Positions 55,270 through 64,000 of a DNA stretch of 64,000 bases are shown piece by piece. Position 1 is the stretch's first letter. Every line of letters begins with the position of its first letter. The notes under the pieces are model-generated. The model did no database searches and was not told where the DNA came from. It saw only the letters and a list, made by a program, of their open reading frames with translations. Origin of the DNA: Strobilurus pachycystidiatus (taxonomy: Eukaryota; Basidiomycota; Agaricomycetes; Agaricales; Physalacriaceae); NCBI GenBank assembly GCA_019915135.1, contig JAHLMK010000015.1, positions 124,001 through 188,000 on the forward strand, written 5' to 3'. A program made the position numbers and the translations under genes.

Positions 55270-58200
55270 TCAATCAAAGGATTCTTCGGATTCTGACCGC
55301 TCTGGTGAGCGGCGGGTTGCCACAATGACGGGATCCTCGTCGACATACTTTCCCCATATGAACCTCTCAAGCCGTTCCTTCTCTTCTCTATAATCGATCG
55401 GCAAAGCTTCTAGGCTCGAACTATCAAAATCAATGAGGGAAATGCGTCCATCGTCGTCAATGAGCATGTTCCACGACCTGAGGTCACCGTGTAAAACCCC
55501 ACTTTCATGGAATGCGGACACGAGCTTGCGGAGTTGCGAGCTATGGTGACAATCAGAGGTAATCTAGGCGCGTGCGGAATTCCAAACCTTTCGTCACTCG
55601 TCAAGTTGATATTTCGGCGACCGCGCGCACCCAGCGGAGTGCCGACATTCTTCAGAACGATGATACCAGCCTCACGGCCCTGATCTTCGAAGTATCCAAA
55701 AACATGAGGGATCCCCTGCACCTCGTTTGCAACGAGATGCTTGTAGATACCATACTCGTGCCGAAGTCGCTCGAGCTTCCTCTTCGTGGTAGCCACCTTG
55801 ACAAGGAAGGAGCAGTTTGTACTGCCATCGGGGAGCGAGCAATTGGCGCCAAGGGTTCCGCGATATATATGGCCTGTAGCTCCTTCGCCAAGACGAGTGT
55901 CAAGAATGACAGCGAGGTACTTATTCAACTTGTACTTGGACTGTTCTGTATGCCCAACGGAGTGAAGAACGAGCGGAGATGGTGACTTGTATATGCCGTG
56001 TTGAAGGTACATTGCTACCACTGGCCGAGTGAAGCATTGATCAAGTATCTCTTCGTGAGTAAGTATAGGTTTCTGTCCATCTTTGCATGAGCAACGAGAA
56101 CACTAAAAGGGTATCGAGCATACCTTGTGTCGCCTGTCGCCTCTTCCCGGTGGTTTGGTGGCCCTTTTCGGTAGAGGGAGGATTGTCTGGGGAGGCTGCG
56201 AATCGGATGATTCTTCGCTATCAGAATCTGTGTGCTCGCGCGCTCTCTTTCGAGAGACAAGGGCATCATGAACCCCCAGGACGTCCGCGCGCTGCAAGAG
56301 ATCGTGGGCAATGCCACAGTAAACCCCGATCATGATCTTACCATATGCAGGTTCCGCCGGCGAGTTGGGGAGAATCAGACCCGACAAGAAGAGCGTTTGG
56401 CTACTACGATGACGAATCCCGATCCGTAGACTCTTTCCACAGTCGAAAAATATCACCGTAGCATCGATGGTTACAGCGTTAACCCAAGCCTGTATTGAAT
56501 GAAAAGAATATCAACAAGGCATGGACGAATGGCGTACTCGCTGTACGAAATCGCGCGGAGTAGGGCTGCGAGCTTCACGGTAAGTGGGGGTTATGGTGTT
56601 CGCTTTGGGGTATCTACACCCGCCCGTCGATACGGCGCGTCTCGGTGCGATGTGAGCTGGAAAGGTCCACAGGGACTTTGGCGCGTCACAAGTCTTCTTT
56701 GTGTCTGTCGTTGGTGGCGCTCCTGTGAAAGTCGAGTTCCCTTCCCAAGGAAACGACTTCATAGCGGCCAGGGACTCCATATCTGACAGAATCTGATGGC
56801 CAACAGGGGAGAAGAACATTCCAGAAGCAATGAAAGGGAACTGCTTTCGCAGCGCAACAATCCGGTGTTGCAGCTCCGGACGAAGTTGAGTACGAGTAGT
56901 TACAAATCCCTTGTGGAATTGGAGGGCGTGGTGTTGGAGTAAAAAAGGATGGGGGTCCCCTGCGTCCCAGTCCGTCTTCAGCGCAGGAGCTTCCGACCAA
57001 AATATCATATTCCCATAGTCGGGCTGTTCAGGATGAAGGAAACGACTCGATGCAAATTGCGCGCACGGACGCCCAATACCTGTACACAGCAGGGAGCTGA
57101 CACACTGCGCGATGAACCCTAATCCCCAAACTTGAGTGTTTCCCGGTGCGCACCGTGGCCTGACACTTAAGTGTCCCATGACCATACCCTTCTAGCCTGT
57201 CGATTCAAGTGCTCACATTAGTAGCCTACAATTAGAAACATCCACTTCCGTGTACGATTGAGTGTGACAAGTTACATTTCATCTACTTATACTACACTTT
57301 GAGGTAACACTCAAGTGGCCCGACTTGAGTGCCGCGCCCCAAGTCTCAATCATCCGATCAAGTGTGGTATCAGTAGGACCCAATAAGGTGTAGCGGCACT
57401 TGTATCTATCGAATTAAGTGTGCGCGGATGTGCAGACTTGGGCGGCCGAGCTCACTTCCACGCGTGTTCAAGATGAATAAGTGGGCGCGGAATCCAGTGT
57501 ATGCGGGAAGCTCGAACGTGTGCGGACCGCCACTTGAAATAGGGCCACTTTGACAATGAGTTTGCCGGTAAGTATGAGAGTCGGCCATGCGTGAGGTATT
57601 GTTTGCAGGAGACGGGCGCGTCGGAGGTCATACGTGGCGGCGGTCGAGTGGCGATGGCGGTGGTTTGAAGAAAGGGCTGCAAGCACCACGTGGTGTGCGA
57701 GGGCCAAGCAAAGACCATCATGTGTTGTTGGTGGTAGTGCCTCAGAGTCAAGATAAGTCTATAATATAAGATATAATTAGATATTGATTAGCACACGTCC
57801 GACGCGTACAGGCAGTTACATGATTTATCGCTTACAAGGACGGTGGGCGTGCGAGGCGGCGCGTAACATCCGCCCAGAACATGTGGTTGGCGCCGAGGTC
57901 GCGCCATGAACAACATTTTTGGTACATAGTGATCTCAAAGAACACACGTGACGGAATGTTTCTTTCTCCTTTACCACCACCATCAGTACCAGTCGACTGC
58001 GCCAGCCGCCGCTGCTCGTATATGCCCCGCCGCCCATTGTCATTTTGCCTGCCTTTCGTAATTGTGCATTCACAGGATCAGCGGACCGATCCATAGATGG
58101 CGCCACAGTTTCCCCTGTCCTGAGACTGTCGTCTGCAGCAATCTGGTCTACCGATAGGAAGGCGTTGTCGGCGCGTACCTTGACTGAGGATGGGGCTTGA

Positions 58201-59030
58201 GAGGAGAGGGAGGGTTGTGCCAAAGACAACATCTCGGCTACGTGCTTATACCATGATGAGCCACTCGATGGCTGACACTCAGGGACGAGTCGGGGCGCAG
58301 GACACGGGCACCGTGCACGGACAGCCAGTCTAGCTCTCCTGTAGGATTAGGTGCCATTTCTAGCCTAGACTAGCTGTGGACATTGATCGAGGTCTACAAC
58401 GGACCATTTGTCGACAGACTGCCAAGTGCGCACTTGAGCGCGGAGCCCCTGGGAGTAGCACGTAAGTGGACACTAGCCAGTCAAGAGCGAGTGTACACCA
58501 AGTGCCATGCACGTAAGTGTATCGGGACTTACATGCGCACTCAAGTGAGTGCACTGGCGGGTGCACTTGGGTGCTCGGATAGTACTTAAATACTGTATAT
58601 GTTGTTGTTTCATTCAATTGTTTGCAAAGTCATCCTTCAAGTGCAAACATAAGTGTACTCTTAATCGTGAAGTTAAGTGATTTGACGATTAAGTTTGGGC
58701 ATCAGGTAATACTCAAGTTGGGCGATTAGGTTATTGCTGCGCGACCTTGATGTCCTCCGTTTTTTCGTATACCCCATAGGTTGGCGCGAAGTATAGATCA
58801 TCGATAGTTGCAAGTTCCGGCCAGTCCGTATACTCGTCAGCAATGGCAGCAAACTCGTCTGCCAAGCTAGGAAGCAGTACGACGCGTTTCAGTGTCAAGG
58901 CGTCGTCAAGATGGGTATCCAGGAAGCGGACGATGTTTGTGGGAGGAGAGGGAGATCCGTCGCCGGTGCTGCAGAGGGGTGGACACCGAAATCCAAGAAA
59001 TTGCTCGCGCCATAGAGGCTGAGTGGTCAT
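55270..59030 (-). pseudogene. Kinase-like protein copy 2, interrupted by a transposon
   Basis: The 5' part (58737-59030) encodes MTTQPLWREQFLGFRCPP down to TEDIKVAQ. The 3' part resumes at about 57112 with SSLLCTGIGRPCAQFASSRF and continues through FHKGFVTTRTQLRPELQ, the SQTLFLSGLILPN exon and a kinase domain (RLGEGATGHIYRGTLG, HGDLRSWNML, IDFDSSS) to the stop at 55270. In copies 1 and 3 these two parts are contiguous. Between them here lies a 1.6 kb element with an 8 bp target duplication, so a full-length product is not expected unless the element is spliced out. Apart from this the exons show no other obvious lesion. The C-terminal fragment could still be expressed from a promoter inside the element, but that is speculation. 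Confidence 0.8.
57113..58736. mobile_element. Non-autonomous TIR element (hAT-like) inside kinase copy 2
   Basis: 1624 bp flanked by the 8 bp direct repeat CTGCGCGA (57105-57112 and 58737-58744). The uninterrupted copy 3 has a single CTCCGCGA at the same place. The ends form an imperfect inverted repeat of about 35 bp (left ...CCTAATC-CC-AACTTGAGT; right end, reverse complemented, ...CCTAATC-CCC-AACTTGAGT). The outer 300 bp on both sides are packed with CACTTGAGTG-, AAGTGT- and CACTTAAGTG-like words in both orientations, the sub-terminal sites typical of hAT elements. No transposase is seen; two minus-strand frames (57452-57751 and 57825-58232) lack any domain. The class rests on the 8 bp duplication and the sub-terminal motifs and is inferred. 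Confidence 0.82.
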
Positions 59031-59185
59031 GAATGTATGTGGCCAGAATGTGGCTGTAATCAATGCGCCCTCTTCACACGCTCTTGATGGATCATTGTTC
59101 GTAAATTGATCCGCGCTCGGCAAGCCCGTGCATGGCGCTTTATTTTGGCGGAGCTAGACAAATGGGACCTTGTGCCGTCATGTAC

Positions 59186-59205
59186 CTACCTACCTACCTA
59201 CCGGG
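59186..59205. repeat. TACC microsatellite
   Basis: About five TACC units. Sits in the leader region of kinase copy 2. Confidence 0.8.
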
Positions 59206-59439
59206 CGAGATTTTCGACGACGGTCGTCGTGCTACTTAGGAAGAGGAAGTCCGCCAATTTTACCAGAGCTCGTCACTTTACCACCAGAGCAAGAATGTTG
59301 GTCACGGCGGAGAGATGAGAGAAAAAAGAGCCGCCAGGAAGATCGGCTTCAAGACGTCGAAGTGAGCACCTCCCAGGTTATACCAGTGGAAGCACCGAGC
59401 GATAAGAGGCGGCGATGGCGTATCGTGCCATAGAGGCTC

Positions 59440-59760
59440 GGTGGCCATGAATGTCGCTCCTGGTGAACCCGAACTATTCACACGTTCTTGAGGGATTAAT
59501 GGATCATTACTGATCCGTGCTCGGCAAGCCCGCCAGCGACGCTCTCTGACCTCAATTTGGCGAGAATGGGGCGCATGAAATTCCAAGATCAGTTGTGGTG
59601 CGAGGAGGGGCAAGCCCCACTCGATTGCTACATGGCTTTGTTCATCATGGCCACCTTCTCTTGCTACTCATTGCGCTTGCTCAAGGATGGAAGTCGAGCA
59701 TGGGATACAAGTCTGACAGATTATTGGCTAAGAAGTGTGACTGAGCGCCATGGATCAAAA
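59440..59760. repeat. Diverged copy of the 54.8-55.1 kb promoter block
   Basis: It shares the words CGTTCTTGA-GGATT, ATCACTGATCCGT, CTCGGCAAGCCCGCCA and GACGCTCTCTGACCTCAAT with the region upstream of kinase copy 1. It shows that promoter sequence was duplicated together with the genes. Confidence 0.65.
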
Positions 59761-59852
59761 TCTCAATAGCATACTAGCACAGTAGTAGATTTCGAAAGAG
59801 GACAGGAACGGTGATGGCAACAACTTGAACAATCACGAAAGTTTGTACAAAT

Positions 59853-61992
59853 TCAATCAGAGGATTCTTCGGATTCTGACCGTTCCGGTGAGCGGCGGGT
59901 TGCTAAAATGACGGGCTCCTCGTCTACATACTTTCCCCATATGAACCTCTCAAGCCGTTGCTTCTCTTCTCTATAATCGATTGGCAAAGCTTCTAGGCTC
60001 GAACTATCAAAATCAATGAGAGAGATGCGGCCATCGTTGTCAATAAGCATGTTCCAGGACCTGAGGTCGCCATGTAAAACCCCGTTCTCATGGAATGCGG
60101 ACACAAGTTGGCGGAGTTGCGAGCTATGGAGACAGTTAGAGTCAATCTAGGCGCGTGCGAGATTCCAAACCTTTCGTGAGTCGTCAAGTTGATATTCCGA
60201 CGACCGCGCGCACCCAGCGGAGTGCCGACATTCTTTAAAACCAGGATGCCAGCCTCGTGATCCGCATCTTCAAAGTACCCGAACAGATGAGGGATACCCT
60301 GCACCCCAGTTGCGACGAGATGCTTGTAGATACCATACTCGTGCCGAAGTCGCTCGAGCTTCCTCGTCGTGGTGGCCAGCTTGACAAGGAAAGAGTAGCT
60401 TGTACTGCCATCGGGGAGAGAGCAATTCGTGCCAAGAATTCCGCGATATACGTGGCCTGTACCTCCTTCGCCAAGACGGGAATCAAGAATGACGGCGAGG
60501 TACTGGTTAGGCTTGTACTTCAATTGTACTGTATGCCCTATGGAATGAAGAACGAGCGGAGACGGTGACTTGAATATGCCGTATTGAAGGTATAGCGCCA
60601 CCACCGGCCGAGTGAAGCATTGATCAAGTATCTGTTCGTGAGTTAGGATGAGTTTCTGTTAATCATTTGTATGAGCGACGAGAACACGAACAGGTTAACT
60701 AGCTTACCTTGTGTCTCCTGTCGCCTCTTGCCGGTGGTTTAGTGGCCTTTTTCGGCGGAGGGAGGATTGTCTGGGGGGGGCGGCAAATCGGAAGATTCTT
60801 CACTATCCGAATCCGCGTCTTCGCGCGCTCTCTTTCGAGAAACCAGGGCATCAAGACCTTCTAGGACCGCCGCGCGCTGCAAGAGATCGTGGGTAATGCC
60901 ACAGTAAACCCCGATCATTATCTTACCATACGCGGGCTCCGCTGGCGAGTTTGGAAGAATTAGACCCGACAAGAAGAGCGACTGGCTACTACGATGGCGG
61001 ATCCCGACTCGTAGACTATTTCCACAATCGAAAAATATGATTGTAGCATCAATGGTTACAGCGTTGACCCAAGCCTGTATAGGGTGAGAGGAAGATCAAG
61101 AAGGTATGGACGAATGGCTCACTCGCTGTACGAAATCGCGCGAAGTAGGGCTGCGAGCATCGCGGTAAGCAGGGATGATGGTGTTCGCTTTTGGGAACCT
61201 ACACCCGCCCGTCGATACATCGCGCCTCGGGGCGATTTGTGGTGGAAGGGTCCACAGGGGCTTTGTGACTGCTGGCGCGTCATATGTCTTCTTGGTGTCT
61301 GTCGTTGGTGGCGCTCCCGTGAAAGTCGAGTTTACTTCCCAAGGAAACAATTTCACAGCGGCCAGTGACTCCAAATCTGAGATAATTTGATGGCCAATTG
61401 GGGAGAAGAACGTTCCAGAGGCGATCAGAGGAAATTGCCTTCGCAGCGCGACAATCCGCTGTTGAAGCTCAGGACGAAGTTGAGTAAGAGTAGCATCAAA
61501 TCCCTTGTGGAATTGGAGGGCGTGGTCTTGGAGTATAAAAGGATGAGGGTCTCCTGCGTCCCAGTCCGTCTTCAGCGCAGGAGCTTCAGACCAGAATATC
61601 ATATTCCCATAGTTGGGCTGTTCAGGATGAAGGAAACGACTCGATGCAAATTGCGCGCACGGACGCCCAATACCTGTACACAGCAGGGAGCTGACACGCT
61701 CCGCGACCTTGATGTCTTCCGTTTTTTTGTAGACCCCATAGGTTGGCGCGAAGTGTCGATCATCGATAGTTGCAAGCTCCGGCCAATCCGTATACTCGTC
61801 AGCGATGGCAGCAAACTCGTCCGCCAAGTTAGGAAGCAGTATGACGCGTTTCAACGTCAAGGCGTCGTCGAGATGGGTATCCAGAAAGCGGACGATGTTT
61901 GTAGGAGGAGAGGGAAATCCGTCGCCAGTGCTGCAGAGGGGCGGACACCGGAATCCAAGAAATTGCTCGCGCCATAGAGGCTGGGTGGCCAT
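59853..61992 (-). CDS. Kinase-like protein with N-terminal unknown domain, copy 3
   Basis: The start is MATQPLWREQFLGFRCPP at 61992. The first exon runs to about 61130 and is uninterrupted at the point where copy 2 carries the transposon. The unknown N-terminal domain (NIVRFLDTHLDDALTLKR, SSLLCTGIGRPCAQFASSRF, HPFILQDHALQFHKGF) is followed by SQSLFLSGLILPN, a linker with RKRAREDADSDSEESSD, and the kinase-like domain: RLGEGGTGHVYRG, SFLVKLATTTRK, HLFGYFEDADHEAGILVLKN, NGVLHGDLRSWNML, IDFDSSS. The stop is at 59853. The catalytic loop has Gly where copy 1 has Ala. No lesion is visible, so this and copy 1 are the two likely functional members. Copies 2 and 3 are closer to each other than to copy 1. 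Confidence 0.8.
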
Positions 61993-62548
61993 GAATGTAT
62001 GAATGTGGCCAGAATGTGGCTGTAATCAATGCGCCCTCTTTCGGAGTCTTGACACGTTCTTGATGGATTATTGTTCTCAATTGATCCGCTCTCGGCAAGC
62101 CCGAGCAGTATAGATGGTGATTTATCGTTGGTGGCAAACACAGACAGAGAACAGCGCCGAATTAGTATGCAGTGAATTGAAGTCAGGGGAGCATTCCTGT
62201 CAGCCCATTCGAGCGGATTGATGCGTAGATACGAGTATACGCAGGACCCTCACCTGTCCAGTACGGTCTGAAGTCCAGGAGGTCGTTGTCGATGTAATCA
62301 CTTTTGAGCTCATTCGTATCACCCCAAGGCTACAAGAGCGTCGCAGTGTCTGGAGGGTATGAGAGTAAGATAAGAGAGAATATGTCCTCTTCGTAATCTT
62401 CGCGGATTCGACAGTGAACGGACACAGGAGCATCTCCTGGAAGCTAAGAACAAAACAAGCATAGAACAACAGGGAAACCATGAACTCATCTCAAGGTATA
62501 CACACTGAAGAGGAAGTCCCTATAATACAGGCACATGCAAGACACTGG
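61993..62548. other. Intergenic interval
   Basis: Promoter of kinase-like copy 3 and 3' flank of the BNR gene. No gene is seen. Confidence 0.45.
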
Positions 62549-64000
62549 TTAGATATCAAACTCCACAACCCTCACCGCACTCGGCGTCGTTCCACTACTC
62601 GTCTGCTGATACAACACCCCGAGGGTCTCCCTCCCACTCCCCACCAACCCCACCCGATCAACCGTCACCTCCCCAAACGCATTCAGTCCCGCACTCGTCC
62701 CATTCACATTATACACCTCCGTCCAATCCGTATATCCGCTCGCAGTCGCACTGACCACCCGCACATACGGCAGCACGACATACGCATTATCCTGCGCGTC
62801 GATCCCAATCTGACTCCGCCCGACGGAGTTGATCGCGAACGGAATCTCGGTCTTGACAAATGAGCCATTCGACGCCTGGTACACGTGGAAGGGGCGCGCG
62901 TACGCGGTGCGGTCGGTTTCGTAGTTGGTGACGCATTGCGTGAAGCGCCCGGGAACGTAGGAGATGATGACATGGATGCGCCCCGCCGAGTCGACGTCCT
63001 GCGACTCTTGGTTCATCAGCCCGTGGTCGGCGTTCAGCGAGTCGATGATGATATCCGGGGAATTGACATTGATGGGCAGGGCAAGAGTCGTTCCAGTAGG
63101 GTTCTTCCATGTTCGGCCTCGAAGGAGTTGAGTTCGAGAAGTAACGCAAAACCCGCAGAGTACACACCATAATCGTCTGAATAGAAGTAGACTGTATCAT
63201 GATTTGTCAGGCCACCACTTGAGCAGCTTACGCTACCACTGTTTTCCCTCCACGTCCCCGTAACATGGAGCCGTGTTCCTCTGTACGTGAATCCATGGAT
63301 GTACAAGCTTCTGGCTGTGCTCGTCGCTCCGCTGGGTGCGGTGTAGGTCCCACTCTTGCTTGCCCACAAGCCAACGCTCGACCAGCTGCTATTCGAGGCA
63401 GAGTACTCGGCGAGCTGGTAGTCTCCATTACCAGACACACCGGTTCGGTACACAAACTGCAGCGCGTTGGTTGGTGTGATGACGAATTGGGGATAGGTGA
63501 TTTGACTATGGGAGAGGAAAGTAAGTCTCAAGACGTAAGGTAAAACGTTTGGAGGAGACTCACGTCCCAACATTCAGGTTCCCGATATTGTTCCCGATGC
63601 TCCCGAAAAGCGACGCGCTCCATGTCACACTCGTACCCGCCACCCCGGTACTCGACACCGTGTAATAGACAGGTGTGCTATGGCAATCCATTGCCACATG
63701 GATGCGTCCATCCACCGGACTAACACCAAGTGCAACGACGTTGTGGCTATCCTGCGACGTCAAAGTGTGGTTCAAGGTGAAAGTGCTCCATGCGCCCCAT
63801 GTGGGTGAGGTAGGGGATGTGTTGGAGGTGGTAGTTCGCCGACCGAGTATGACCGCGCCAGTGGAGGTATACCAGCCCGCGTATTGATACCCTTGGTATG
63901 TCAGGACGCCGGAGAGCTGAAACGAGTTGACATTTACGAGGCCATCGTACGAGACAAAGTATATGCCGGAGCTGTCGAGGACGCTGTTACTGAGGGAGGA
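62549..64000 (-). CDS. BNR-repeat (BNR_4-like) secreted protein, 3' part (cut by window edge)
   Basis: The C-terminal ~440 residues lie in the window; the start is off the right edge. The frame from 64000 runs LSNSVLDSSGIYFVSYDGLV, then YAGWYTSTGAVILGR, DSHNVVALGVSPVDGRIHV and AMDCHSTPVYY (the BNR_4 H-N..L.V.P-DGRIHV..D-H motif). After an intron at about 63500-63562 come ITYPQFV and GVSGNGDYQLAEY. After a second intron (GTGTGT donor in the codon after YSDDY) comes the Asp-box SDDYGRTW, then NADHGLMNQESQDVDSAGRI and SYVPGRF. The stop is at 62549. BNR_4 proteins are beta-propellers related to carbohydrate-active enzymes (inferred: glycosidase or lyase). The missing N terminus would show whether it is secreted. 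Confidence 0.85.

Noticed and set aside
57452..58232. Frames inside the TIR element as a possible transposase
   Set aside because: No catalytic or zinc-finger motif; composition is biased and the frames are under 140 codons.
61387..61977. 196-codon plus-strand frame
   Set aside because: Antisense to the first exon of kinase-like copy 3.
1..64000. CRISPR arrays, operons, rRNA and tRNA genes
   Set aside because: No regularly spaced short repeats with unique spacers, and genes carry introns and eukaryotic leaders. I did not see a convincing tRNA cloverleaf or rRNA core by eye; a tRNAscan run would settle tRNAs.

Overview
The window reads as nuclear DNA of a mushroom-type basidiomycete (Agaricomycete). 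Genes are dense and lie on both strands. They are broken by short introns of about 50-75 nt with GT..AG ends and CTRAY-like branch sites. Several families are typical of that group: DUF4246 proteins, kinase-like proteins with an HxDLRxxN loop, kelch proteins, a BNR_4 protein and small secreted Cys-rich proteins. There are no operons, ribosome-binding sites or CRISPR arrays. All identifications come from reading the sequence; no database search was run.

Layout. 1-821: 5' part of a two-pass membrane protein gene (minus), cut by the window edge. 0.8-5.1 kb: gene-poor and repeat-rich, with a pair of ~90 bp inverted arms. 5.2-6.1 kb: haloacid dehalogenase-like hydrolase. 6.8-7.7 kb: frameshifted carrier-like gene. 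8.0-8.5 kb: unidentified coding remnant. 8.8-10.3 kb: G-protein alpha subunit (minus). 11-12.8 kb: non-coding direct repeats. 13.3-14.3 kb: NmrA/isoflavone-reductase-like protein. 15.2-16.6 kb: broken kelch/AT-hook gene. 17.5-27 kb: three tandem DUF4246 genes (minus), two of them in a ~3.2 kb duplicated unit that also carries a small Pro-rich protein gene. 27.7-28.4 kb: acidic low-complexity protein. 28.6-32.6 kb: duplicated Pro/Gln-rich gene pair, with a 1.4 kb gag-only LTR retrotransposon between the copies. 32.7-33.1 kb: F-box relic. 33.5-35 kb: kelch paralogue without visible lesions. 35.3-35.7 kb: secreted Cys-rich protein. 37.1-38.4 kb: multi-pass membrane protein. 40.9-41.8 kb: carrier-like gene without visible lesions. 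44-46.1 kb: complete paralogue of the left-edge membrane gene. 46.2-48 kb: GTGC-rich satellites and a 50 bp sequence present both with and without an intron. 48.6-50.6 kb: serine carboxypeptidase. 51-52.1 kb: third carrier-like gene. 52.7-62 kb: three tandem kinase-like genes, the middle one interrupted by a 1.6 kb TIR element with an 8 bp target duplication. 62.5-64 kb: BNR-repeat protein, cut by the right edge.

The main theme is local gene-family amplification and decay. Five families have two or three copies each, and one copy is often broken (kelch copy 1, carrier copy 1, kinase copy 2, Pro-rich copy 1). Mobile elements caused or decorated some of the breaks. Single-copy housekeeping genes (G alpha, carboxypeptidase, HAD, NmrA) sit between the amplified blocks. 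I see no metabolic cluster. The observations most worth checking are the gag-only retrotransposon, the transposon inside the kinase gene, the intron-minus micro-copy at 47.8 kb, and the kinase-like family fused to an unrecognised N-terminal domain.
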